Shown one piece after another: positions 17,295 through 25,631 of a stretch of 64,000 nucleotides of DNA (positions within the stretch are counted from its first letter, which is position 1; every line of letters starts with the position of its first letter). The notes beneath the pieces were generated by a model. The model worked only from the letters and a program-made list of their open reading frames with translations. It was not told the DNA's origin and ran no database searches. The position numbers and the translations under genes are program-made. The DNA comes from Fibrella arboris (GTDB lineage: Bacteria; Bacteroidota; Bacteroidia; Cytophagales; Spirosomataceae), in NCBI RefSeq assembly GCF_041321095.1, contig NZ_JBGGWE010000012.1, forward strand, positions 150,239-214,238. Direction: 5' to 3'.

Positions 17295-19007
17295 TTAGAT
17301 GCTTTTCTTTTTCATCTCTTTCACGGCAAAATCAGCCGCGCGGGCGGTGAGGGCCATGTAGGTCAGCGACGGGTTCACGCAGGACGCCGAGGTCATGCAG
17401 GCGCCGTCGGTCACGAAGACGTTCTTTACCGCATGGAGCTGGTTGTTGGCGTTTACGACCGATGTTTTTGGGTCGCGTCCCATCCGGGCGGTGCCCATTT
17501 CGTGAATCGCCATGCCCAGGTAAGAACCACGGTCATACGCTTTCACGTTTTTCACCCCCGACGCTTCCAGCATTTCCTTGGCGTCGTTCATCATGTCGAT
17601 CCGCATCTTACGCTCGTTCTCTTTCAGCTCGGCGTTGAACACCACGAGCGGCATGCCCCACTTGTCTTTCTCGGTCTTGTCGAGGTACATGTGGTTTTCG
17701 TGGTACGGCAGGGTCTCGCCAAAACCGCCCAGTCCCATTGTCCACGGGCCGGGCTTGGTCAGTTCTTCCTTATAATCGGCGCCGAAGCTCATTTCGGCCA
17801 CGTTGCGCTGCCAGCCCTGCCGACTGCCGCCACCCTGATAGCCGAAACCACGCAGGTAGTCGCGCTTGTCGGAGCCGATGTTCCGGTAGCGGGGTACGTA
17901 AATACCGTTGGCCCGGCGACCAATGTAATATTTGTCGAGATCGCCTTCCCAATCGCCCGATGCACCGATACGGAAGTGGTGATCCATCAGGTTATGGCCT
18001 AGTTCGCCCGAGTCATTGCCCATACCCGTCGGGAACCGGTTCGATTTGGAGTTCAGCAACACCGCCGTTGAGCCCAGTGTACTACCGCAAACAAACACGA
18101 TGCTGGCGTAATACTCTTTGCTCTGCAACGTCACGGCATCGGTTACCCGCACCCCCGTTGCTTTTTTCTTGTTCTCGTCGTACATGATTTCGGTCACCAC
18201 CGAGTCGGGACGAAGGGTGAGCAGGCCGGTTTTGGCCGCTGGCGGGAGCGTGCAGGATTGCGTGCTGAAGTACGCACCGAACGGACAACCCAGTGAGCAT
18301 TTGTTGCGGTACTGGCATTGCGCCCGGCCAACACCCAGCTGCGCCTGACCTGCCTTCGAGAGGTTCGCCACGCGGCCGATGGTCATGGTGCGGCCGGGAA
18401 AGTTTTTCTCGATCCGTTTCCGTACTTCTTTCTCCACGCAGTACATCTCCATCGGTGGCAAAAACTCGCTGTCGGGAAGTTGCGGTAGGTTCAGTTTCTC
18501 GCCCGAAATGCCCACGAACTTCTCGACATACGAATACCAGGGCGCCACATCTTTGTACCGGATCGGCCAGTCGACAGCGATGCCGTCTTTAAGGTTAGCC
18601 TCAAAGTCGATGTCGCTCAGCCGGTAGCTCTGCCGACCCCACATGATGGACTTCCCCCCAACGATATTGGGCCGATACCAGTCGAACCGCTTTTCTTCTT
18701 TGTAGAGCGAGTCGGTATCTTTCATCCAGTAATTCTGGGTCATCTCGTTGTACGGATAATCGCGCGCCAGTTTCGGGTGCGACTCCTTCTGATCCATCGT
18801 CAGACGACCATTGTATTGGGTCTGCCAGGGATCTTTCATGGCGTATTCGTAGTCGGTGACGTGTTCGAGCTGGTGCCCTTTTTCGAGCATCAACACACGT
18901 AACCCTTTCTCGGTCAATTCCTTAGACGCCCAGCCGCCCGATATGCCCGACCCGATCACAATGGCATCGTAGGTCTGGTCTTTTATCGCATCAATAGATA
19001 AATACAT
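17295..19007 (-). CDS. GMC oxidoreductase, FAD-glucose-dehydrogenase-like catalytic subunit with Fe-S motif
   Basis: A 570-residue flavoprotein. The N-terminal FAD motif is VIGSGISGGWASKEL (about 17-31). The C-terminal catalytic pair is H502 in HEMGTARMG and N545 in SCVNPS. Three cysteines, C231, C237 and C241 (CQYRNKCSLGC), give CX5CX3C, the spacing that binds a [3Fe-4S] cluster in bacterial FAD-dependent glucose dehydrogenase. It should oxidise a sugar or polyol in the periplasm together with the small Tat subunit encoded upstream (19127-19657). No cytochrome c subunit is nearby. A paralogue is at 48823-50547. The substrate is unknown. Confidence 0.9.
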   Translation of the reverse strand: MYLSIDAIKDQTYDAIVIGSGISGGWASKELTEKGLRVLMLEKGHQLEHVTDYEYAMKDPWQTQYNGRLTMDQKESHPKLARDYPYNEMTQNYWMKDTDSLYKEEKRFDWYRPNIVGGKSIMWGRQSYRLSDIDFEANLKDGIAVDWPIRYKDVAPWYSYVEKFVGISGEKLNLPQLPDSEFLPPMEMYCVEKEVRKRIEKNFPGRTMTIGRVANLSKAGQAQLGVGRAQCQYRNKCSLGCPFGAYFSTQSCTLPPAAKTGLLTLRPDSVVTEIMYDENKKKATGVRVTDAVTLQSKEYYASIVFVCGSTLGSTAVLLNSKSNRFPTGMGNDSGELGHNLMDHHFRIGASGDWEGDLDKYYIGRRANGIYVPRYRNIGSDKRDYLRGFGYQGGGSRQGWQRNVAEMSFGADYKEELTKPGPWTMGLGGFGETLPYHENHMYLDKTEKDKWGMPLVVFNAELKENERKMRIDMMNDAKEMLEASGVKNVKAYDRGSYLGMAIHEMGTARMGRDPKTSVVNANNQLHAVKNVFVTDGACMTSASCVNPSLTYMALTARAADFAVKEMKKKSI

Positions 19008-19027
19008 GTCTGAAGAGAGTTTGTTTT

Positions 19028-19115
19028 CAGTCTTCTGTTTACAGTCTTCTGTTGCGCTGCTAATTCAACAACACGTGCCTTCGCAACGCAACAGAAGACT
19101 GTAAACAGAAGACTG
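19028..19115. repeat. Long hairpin inside the GMC operon
   Basis: Perfect 29-base arms (19028-19056, 19087-19115) containing CAGTCTTCTG and TCTTCTGTTGCG, with a 30-base loop. The minus strand, in the operon direction, has no T-run after the stem, so read-through is likely. The 19-mer TCTTCTGTTGCGCTGCTAA (19045-19063) is identical at 63938-63956. Confidence 0.8.
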
Positions 19116-19126
19116 TGAACTGTTTT

Positions 19127-19657
19127 TTAGATTGCCCACGTTTTCTGACCGGGTTTCATCGGCAGGCAACCGTTGAACTGACCGGGAATGGGTAGGTATT
19201 CGAGCGCTTTGGTCGCGCCGATTTCCGACGTGAAATAACCGGTGGTGGTCAGCTCTTTCATGCGCAGGAAAAAAGGCTTGTCGGTCGTCATCGTTTGCCT
19301 GACCATCTCTATTTTCTGGGTTGCCTCCAGGGCGGCGAACCCTTTGCTAAACCTGGTTTTGCTCTCCCCATCCAGTTTGGCCAGCCCCGCGTAGAATTGC
19401 TCCTGATCGGCCTGTGGGTAGCAGTCACGCATAACGCGGACAATGAATTTTTCGACACCAGCGGCTTTCGCGCCCGGCGTGGTGGTAGTGGGAATGATCA
19501 CATCGGCAACTTCGGCCAGCAAGGCTTCCTGTTCAGGCGAGACCGGTACGCTCGGTCCGGCATTTAGTATCCGCCCCATAGCACCTGCCAGAGTGGGCGC
19601 CGATAGCACGCCCCCCATCATCAGGGCCGCTCGTTGAATGGCTTCTCTACGTTTCAT
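19127..19657 (-). CDS. Gluconate 2-dehydrogenase subunit 3 family protein (small Tat subunit)
   Basis: A 176-residue protein with a Tat-like N-terminus (MKRREAIQRAALMMGGVLSA) and the family block LLAEVADVIIPTTTTPGAKAAGVEKF. In related dehydrogenases this small subunit carries the folded catalytic GMC subunit across the membrane on its own Tat signal. The catalytic gene (17295-19007) is directly downstream, 119 bases away, with a hairpin between. The C-terminal block AL-YLPIPGQFNGCLP is also typical. It is paralogous to the protein at 48236-48826, where the gene order is reversed. Confidence 0.88.
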   Translation of the reverse strand: MKRREAIQRAALMMGGVLSAPTLAGAMGRILNAGPSVPVSPEQEALLAEVADVIIPTTTTPGAKAAGVEKFIVRVMRDCYPQADQEQFYAGLAKLDGESKTRFSKGFAALEATQKIEMVRQTMTTDKPFFLRMKELTTTGYFTSEIGATKALEYLPIPGQFNGCLPMKPGQKTWAI

Positions 19658-19931
19658 AAATTGTTAAGCACGATTTACCTGTAAAAGACCCGATAGGAGC
19701 CATTCTCTCTATCTCCCGGCAAATTAACGAAGGCCAATCAACGGGCTTGCCTGAATAGGAAGGAAACGTACCTGAGCAATTATACGATTGAGCGAGCTAT
19801 AAACGGCGGCAAGGAATAGAGTAGAGCGCCGCTGAAAATAGATTATGGACTTGTTCTACCAGCGATATACATTGAGCCGTCAGCCTAGCTTGCCTTCCAG
19901 CTCATACGTCACATTCCTAAATCAGTCAATC

Positions 19932-20972
19932 ATGAAAAACCAGTCAACCCGCCGGCAGTTTCTGGGAACTACGGCAGCGCTTGTTTCGGGCGCGGTGTTA
20001 AGCAGTCACAAACTTTTTGGCGCTCCGGCGCTTATCCGTAGCCTGGGCGACAAGCCCAACTCCCTGATCGACGGTGTACAGATTGGGGTCATCACCTATT
20101 CATTCAGGGATATGCCCGATCAAAGCGCCGAGGCAACCTTGCAGTATGTGTTAGACAGCGGCATCAGTGCCATCGAACTGATGGGCGGCCCGGCCGAAAC
20201 CTTTGCTGGTGCGCCGAAAAACGTAGTCAATATGCAGGCTATTTTCCCGCTGATGCGCAAGCGACGCGACAAGCAGCCGCTCACCGACGAGGAAACCAAG
20301 CTGCTGGCTGAAGCCGATGCGCAGACGAAAGCCTACCGGACCGAAATGACCCAATGGCGGCTCTCGGCACCGATGGCCAGGTTCGAACAGCTTCGGAAGA
20401 TGTACAACCAGGCGGGCGTGAAAATCTACGGATTTAAGCCGGATGCCTTCGGTATGCAAAGCGCAGACGCCGAGATCGAATACGGTCTGAAAGCCGCCAA
20501 ACTGCTGGGCGCGAATCAGGTTACGCTCGAGCACCCCGGCAATGAGGCGCACACGCTGAAACTGGGGACCATGGCCCAGAAGCATGGGATTCGGGTTGGG
20601 TATCACGGGCATGAACAGCAGACGCCAACCTTCTGGGATACGGCACTGGCGCAATCGCCAGCCAACGCCATGAACTTCGATCTGGGGCATTACGTCGCTG
20701 CTGGTAATCCCGATCCGCTGGCCCTGATCAAACAGAAGCATGACCGAATTGCCAGCATGCACATCAAAGACCGCCAAACAGCCGAGCATGGTAAAGGGAA
20801 TCTGGTTTGGGGGCAGGGCGACACGCCATTATTGCCGGTGCTGAAACTGATGCGTGACCAGAAATACACGTTCCCGGCCACCGTTGAGTTGGAATACCAG
20901 ATACCAGCTGGCTCGAATGCCGTGGCCGAAGTAAAAAAATGCGTTGCCTTTTGCCGGAACGCACTAAGCTAA
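19932..20972 (+). CDS. Exported sugar phosphate isomerase/epimerase-like TIM-barrel protein
   Basis: A 346-residue protein read from the ATG at 19932, which opens a twin-arginine signal (STRRQFLGTTAALVSGAVLS). The body is an AP-endonuclease-2/xylose-isomerase-like TIM barrel: GVQIGVITYSFRD, a glutamate in ISAIELMGG, HPGNEAH, GYHGHEQQ, MNFDLGHYVAAG and HIKDRQ, with metal-ligand type Glu, Asp and His residues. These exported relatives are common beside glycan genes, but their reactions are mostly unknown. The alpha-L-rhamnosidase gene follows after 92 bases, so an extracytoplasmic role in plant glycan breakdown is likely. Confidence 0.85.
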   Translation: MKNQSTRRQFLGTTAALVSGAVLSSHKLFGAPALIRSLGDKPNSLIDGVQIGVITYSFRDMPDQSAEATLQYVLDSGISAIELMGGPAETFAGAPKNVVNMQAIFPLMRKRRDKQPLTDEETKLLAEADAQTKAYRTEMTQWRLSAPMARFEQLRKMYNQAGVKIYGFKPDAFGMQSADAEIEYGLKAAKLLGANQVTLEHPGNEAHTLKLGTMAQKHGIRVGYHGHEQQTPTFWDTALAQSPANAMNFDLGHYVAAGNPDPLALIKQKHDRIASMHIKDRQTAEHGKGNLVWGQGDTPLLPVLKLMRDQKYTFPATVELEYQIPAGSNAVAEVKKCVAFCRNALS

Positions 20973-20981
20973 GACGAGATC

Positions 20982-21056
20982 GGCCACGGAACTGCGGATG
21001 TAATGCTGACGCCCGCGCAACACCGGCATCAGTACTACATCCGCAGTCCCATGGCC
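20982..21056. repeat. Hairpin between isomerase-like gene and rhamnosidase
   Basis: Arms at 20982-21002 and 21036-21056 (GGCCACGGAACTGCGGATGTA against its complement) match at 19 of 21 positions. There is no T-run. It lies inside a likely operon and may act as an mRNA processing or stability structure. Confidence 0.6.
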
Positions 21057-21064
21057 CTAAACCT

Positions 21065-24000
21065 ATGAACATGAAACACCTGGCCGTAACCTTTCTTTTC
21101 CTGATCACGCTTTTCAGTACGGCTTTTGCCAAGTTCGCTGTTGACAACCTCACCGTCGACTATCAGAAAACACCGTTGGGAATTGACCAGCCTACACCTC
21201 ATTTTGCGTGGCAGATGAAGGCGCTGGATGCCAAACGCGGCTACGCCCAGACGGCCTATCAGTTGGTTGTAACAGACGCGCGTAACCTGGTGGTCTGGGA
21301 TTCGAAGAAAGTAGCTTCGGGTTTATCGCATGGCATCGACTACGCAGGGAAAGCGCTTCAGCCAACGACCCGCTATACCTGGAAATTAACGGTTTGGGAC
21401 CATACCGGTCAGTCAGTGACCACTATGTCGTGGTTTGAAACCGGCCTGATGAATCCAACCCTGGCCGGCTGGTCGGGGGCTACCTGGATTGGCGGTGGCA
21501 ACGATGACCTGGTGTTCTATTCCCATTACCTGTCTGTGTTCAAGTTTCAGTTTGGCCTGCAACTCGACAAGGCCAGCCAGTCGACCAGGGCGGCGTTTGT
21601 GATAGGTGCCAATGACCGGCGGCTCATGAACCGAAACCTCAACCTGACGGGTGTGGCGAATAAACAGGACGAAAGTTATATCGCTTTCGAGCTGGATATA
21701 TCGTCGGTCACCGATGCGCCGGATGGGCTGGCAACGCTGAACATTTACCGGGTCGGCTACGCCAAAACCGACCGGGCAGACGTGCCGTTTAAACGCCTGG
21801 ATATCCCGAAAACGCTGATCAACGCCGCCAACAAGTACGAGAAACATACGGTGCTGGCCGAGTGCAATTTTGGCCTGTTCGACTTATTCATCGACGGAGG
21901 GGACGAGCCGAATAAGCTTATCGATAAAACAGCCCCGGCGCCTGGCCCATTTGCGGCGCGGGGTATCAACCTGAACCCCGTGGGAAGTGGCAATAACTTC
22001 ATCAGTTTTCCGATGGTGGCCGATATCGGATTCAACGTACCTGCGAACCAACTGGCTTACTTTTCGGCAGTAAACATTCGAAACTTTCGTTTTCCGTCCA
22101 ACGCCTTATTCGCTGAGGAGCTGACTAGCCAGCCTTACAGCGGGATCTTCCGATCAGAAAAGCTAACCGTCAGCAATGGGCAGTATGTGGTGAAAGGCGG
22201 AGGGCTGGTCATTGCCAATCCGAGCAAAAACGCGGCCCCCATGCTTCGGCGGACATTCATGACGCAGGCCAAGCCCATCGCCAGCGCCCGGTTGTACGTC
22301 ACGGCGCGGGGCATTTATGAACTGTATCTGAACGGTAATCGGGTTAGCAATGACTACTTCAATCCAGGATTGACCCAGTACAACAAACACCATATGTACC
22401 AGACGTACGACCTGACGGGCGCGGTGAAACCGGGGCAAACCAATGCGATCGGCGCCTGGCTAAGCGAAGGGTGGTGGAGCGGCAACATCACCTACAGCGG
22501 CGAAAGCTGGAATTATTTCGGTGATCGCCAGTCGTTGCTGAGTAAGCTGGTGATCACGTATGCCGATGGAACAGAACAGGTTATCGCGTCGACACCCGGC
22601 GAGTGGAAAGTGTTCACCGATGGCCCCGTTCGCTATGGCTCCTTTTTTCAGGGCGAAGTATATGACGCCACCAAAGAAGCACCGGTAAAAAACTGGACGA
22701 CATCCGCCTACAACGATGCTGCCTGGAAACCGGCTGTTGCGGTACCACTCGAAGGCACCGCTTATCAGGGCACCTTCACGGATGTGATGGGCCGTAGGTC
22801 AGCGTTGACGTATGCCGACGCCAAACTCATCGGCCAGATCGGCGAGAACGCAAGTCAGGTGAAGACGATGCCCGCGTTAAGCGTCGAAGAGGTTCGGCCG
22901 AAGGTGTTTGTCTACGATATGGGGCAGAATATGGTGGGCTTTCCAAAAATCCAGATCAGAAAGGGCAAAAAAGGGCAGGTCATCACCCTGCGCTATGCGG
23001 AGGTGAAATACCCGAAACTGGCCGAGTATAAAGAAAATACGGGCATGGTGATGATGGAAAATATTCGGGCCGCCCTGACGCAGGACATATACGTGCTAAA
23101 AGGCGGCGATGAAGTGATCCAGCCCCGTTTCACGTTTCACGGGTATCGCTATCTGGAACTGACCGGCCTGGAGAAAGCGGTGCCGGTAACCGACGTGAAG
23201 GGGCTCGTTATCAGTTCGATAAACGCGCTGTCGTCGCAGTACGAAACATCGAACGCACTAGTCAATAAACTGTGGCAAAACATTACCTGGTCGCTGCGTA
23301 GCAACTTTCTGTCTATTCCCACCGACACGCCGGCCCGTAACGAACGCATGGGCTGGAGCGGCGATATCTCGGTTTTCTCGCGCAGCGCAACGTACCTGAC
23401 CAACGCCGATCCGTTCCTGCGCCGGCACCTGCTGGCGATGCGCGACGTACAGGCCGAAAGTGGTCGGTTCACCGATGTAGCGCCGATGGGAGGTGGGTTC
23501 GGCGGGACGCTCTGGGGAAGTGCCGGGATCGTGGTGGCCTGGGAAACGTATCGGCAATACGGAGACCTGGCGTTGCTGCGCGAACACTACGACGCCATGA
23601 AGCGGTATATGCAGTTCCTGGAGACGAAAGTGGAACCGAAGACCGGCATCCTGAACGAAGGCCCGCTGGGTGACTGGCTAAGTCCGGAAGGGAATAAAAA
23701 TGATAATACCCTGTTCTGGATGGCGTATTATGCCTATGACCTGGGTGTGATGGGCGAAGTGGCCACGGTGCTGGGCAAACCCGATGAGGCCACCCGCTTC
23801 AGAAAACGGCAGGCTGAATTGAAAGCCACCTGGAACGAGGTCTACGTAGACAAAGCAACGCACAAAACCGTGAAATCGGGCGTGAAAACGGGCTTTATGG
23901 GTCCGCCAAACCAGCAGCAACAAGCACAGCAGTCAGATAAAGGCCAACTCATTGACACACAGGCGTCGTATGCCATCCCGCTGGCGCTGGGGCTGTTCAA

Positions 24001-24685
24001 CGAGGCCAACAAGCCATTGGCTGTTCGGTACTTGAACGAGTCGATCGAGCGGAAAAACAAAGACGATGGCGGTGTTGAGCGGCCTGCTTATTCGTTGATG
24101 ACAGGTTTCATCGGGACAGCTTCGATCACCGAGGCGCTCTCGGAGAATGGACACCCGGCTACGGCCTACCGGCTGTTGCAGCAGCAGGATTACCCGTCCT
24201 GGCTGTATTCGGTAGTCAACGGAGCCACATCAATCTGGGAACGGCTGAACTCGTATACGGTCGAAAATGGATTTGGGGGCAATAACAGTATGAACTCCTT
24301 CAACCACTATTCGTTCGGAGCCGTGGCCGCCTGGATGTACAATTACTCGCTTGGTATTCAGCGACATCCCGAGTCGGCTGGTTTCAAAGAGATCGTATTG
24401 CAACCAACCCCCGACCCAACTCGAAAAATGACGTTCGCCAAAGGGTATTACGATTCAGTGTATGGGCGAATCAGCAGCGAATGGAAACGCGAGGGAACTC
24501 GATGGACGTACAAAACAACCGTGCCCGCCAACACGACCGCTACGCTCTATTTGCCCGCTCAGAACGTCGGCCAGATTACCGAAACAGGTCAATCAATTAC
24601 GGCTTGGAAAGGCGTAAGCCAGCTGAATGGGCAGGTGCTGATTCCGTTAGGATCGGGAAGCTACACGTTTACGGTCAGCGACTAA
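21065..24685 (+). CDS. Alpha-L-rhamnosidase, GH78 family
   Basis: A 1206-residue secreted enzyme read from the ATG at 21065 (signal peptide MNMKHLAVTFLFLITLFSTAFA). Order: N-terminal Ig-like domain (DNLTVDYQKTPLGIDQPTPHFAWQ, quoted in part), an inserted lectin-like region, the GH78 beta domain (ARLYVTARGIYELYLNG, then FNPGLTQY), the alpha/alpha barrel with PTDTPARNERMGWSGD and EGPLGDWLSPEG, and a C-terminal beta domain. The acidic residues expected for inverting hydrolysis lie in the last two motifs. It releases terminal alpha-L-rhamnose from plant glycans or glycosides, probably in the periplasm. It is longer than typical GH78 because of the insert at about residues 150-350. Confidence 0.93.
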   Translation: MNMKHLAVTFLFLITLFSTAFAKFAVDNLTVDYQKTPLGIDQPTPHFAWQMKALDAKRGYAQTAYQLVVTDARNLVVWDSKKVASGLSHGIDYAGKALQPTTRYTWKLTVWDHTGQSVTTMSWFETGLMNPTLAGWSGATWIGGGNDDLVFYSHYLSVFKFQFGLQLDKASQSTRAAFVIGANDRRLMNRNLNLTGVANKQDESYIAFELDISSVTDAPDGLATLNIYRVGYAKTDRADVPFKRLDIPKTLINAANKYEKHTVLAECNFGLFDLFIDGGDEPNKLIDKTAPAPGPFAARGINLNPVGSGNNFISFPMVADIGFNVPANQLAYFSAVNIRNFRFPSNALFAEELTSQPYSGIFRSEKLTVSNGQYVVKGGGLVIANPSKNAAPMLRRTFMTQAKPIASARLYVTARGIYELYLNGNRVSNDYFNPGLTQYNKHHMYQTYDLTGAVKPGQTNAIGAWLSEGWWSGNITYSGESWNYFGDRQSLLSKLVITYADGTEQVIASTPGEWKVFTDGPVRYGSFFQGEVYDATKEAPVKNWTTSAYNDAAWKPAVAVPLEGTAYQGTFTDVMGRRSALTYADAKLIGQIGENASQVKTMPALSVEEVRPKVFVYDMGQNMVGFPKIQIRKGKKGQVITLRYAEVKYPKLAEYKENTGMVMMENIRAALTQDIYVLKGGDEVIQPRFTFHGYRYLELTGLEKAVPVTDVKGLVISSINALSSQYETSNALVNKLWQNITWSLRSNFLSIPTDTPARNERMGWSGDISVFSRSATYLTNADPFLRRHLLAMRDVQAESGRFTDVAPMGGGFGGTLWGSAGIVVAWETYRQYGDLALLREHYDAMKRYMQFLETKVEPKTGILNEGPLGDWLSPEGNKNDNTLFWMAYYAYDLGVMGEVATVLGKPDEATRFRKRQAELKATWNEVYVDKATHKTVKSGVKTGFMGPPNQQQQAQQSDKGQLIDTQASYAIPLALGLFNEANKPLAVRYLNESIERKNKDDGGVERPAYSLMTGFIGTASITEALSENGHPATAYRLLQQQDYPSWLYSVVNGATSIWERLNSYTVENGFGGNNSMNSFNHYSFGAVAAWMYNYSLGIQRHPESAGFKEIVLQPTPDPTRKMTFAKGYYDSVYGRISSEWKREGTRWTYKTTVPANTTATLYLPAQNVGQITETGQSITAWKGVSQLNGQVLIPLGSGSYTFTVSD

Positions 24686-24802
24686 AGCAGCTGCCTCAGC
24701 GACGGCAAACGAACAGGAAGCGTTTCAGCCTGTAAGCCTACCAACCGGCGGAGTGGCTGAAACGCCCGGACCATACCAAACAGTGTATTTATCTTATACT
24801 AT

Positions 24803-24865
24803 AAACTGGCTGTAGCCAGGTACGTTGCCTTCAGGCCTGTCAACGTACCTGGCTACAGCCAGTTT
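24803..24865. terminator. Terminator with inverted ACGTACCTG pair
   Basis: Perfect 25-base arms (24803-24827 and 24841-24865) with a 13-base loop separate convergent genes. CAGGTACGT at 24817 faces ACGTACCTG at 24843. The TAG of the response regulator (24853-24855) is within the right arm. Short A and T runs flank the stem. Confidence 0.85.
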
Positions 24866-25251
24866 TGCGTGATAACAGCCACCAGATGCCCCATTTGTTC
24901 GGCCGTACCAGGCTTGACCAGATAATCCGTCGCCTGTAAACGTAACGCCTGCTGGCGATCCCCATCATTGTCTGATGTAGTCAGAATGACGATAGGAACG
25001 TCATTGTAAGATTGATCGGCCCGTACATGCCTAAGTGCCTCCAGGCCATTCATTCGGGGCATATTGAGGTCTAATAAAACCAGCGATGGCAGGGTGGATG
25101 TATGCTTCAGGGCGCAAATCAATTGCTCCCCATTATCTAACACCTCGACAGTTGATTCGGGGCTATACTGCTTAATGACCTGCTGCACCAGAAACTGGTC
25201 ATCTTCATCATCGTCTACCAGAAAGATATGTTTTGGGTTGCTTTGAGACAT
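24853..25251 (-). CDS. Single-domain response regulator (CheY/Rcp1-like)
   Basis: A 132-residue receiver domain without an output domain. The acidic pocket is DDDEDD at 13-18, the phosphorylated aspartate is D61 in LLDLNMPRMNG, the conserved threonine or serine is in VILTTSDND, and the lysine is in YLVKPG. Such lone receivers in Bacteroidota usually take phosphate from hybrid or phytochrome-type kinases encoded elsewhere. A hairpin with 10-base arms (25255-25283) lies four bases from its start codon. It is divergent from the carbohydrate locus, but no link is shown. Confidence 0.92.
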   Translation of the reverse strand: MSQSNPKHIFLVDDDEDDQFLVQQVIKQYSPESTVEVLDNGEQLICALKHTSTLPSLVLLDLNMPRMNGLEALRHVRADQSYNDVPIVILTTSDNDGDRQQALRLQATDYLVKPGTAEQMGHLVAVITQNWL

Positions 25252-25631
25252 AGTAAGTGGCTTGATTTAGCAACAAGCCACTTTGTCGTTCCGTTCACCT
25301 GAAGCCAATCTGTCGTACATCTGAAAGCTAATTCTCTATAAACTGCCAACACCAATGACAGACCACCCGCTTTCTGCTAATTGGCCAGTATGGTTTTTAA
25401 AATCAACAGTGAGAAGCTTTTTATTATTTTCTATTTATTTCATTTTCTTTCATTTTTTAGATAAAACTTTACATTTGCAATGAAATAACTGTATTTATGC
25501 TGCCTATTGGCCTGTAACGGGTGGATGATAATTCGTCATAGGCGTATATAACGTGTTTTGTGAAAGCAAACGAAATACACAGGCTTAATTCGGTGGCTAT
25601 CCGAAACCGGGAAGTAGACTCGATCTAGTAT
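25252..25631. promoter_or_regulatory. 380-bp divergent control region with AT-rich tract and promoter
   Basis: There is no credible gene here. It holds the leader hairpin of the response regulator (25255-25264 pairing with 25274-25283), an AT-rich stretch at about 25389-25470 with T-rich runs, and a Bacteroidota -7 element TACATTTG at 25470-25477 facing the carbohydrate locus. No TTTG is seen at -33. The predicted transcript would have a leader of about 150 bases before the isomerase ATG at 25632, long enough for leader control. Confidence 0.5.
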
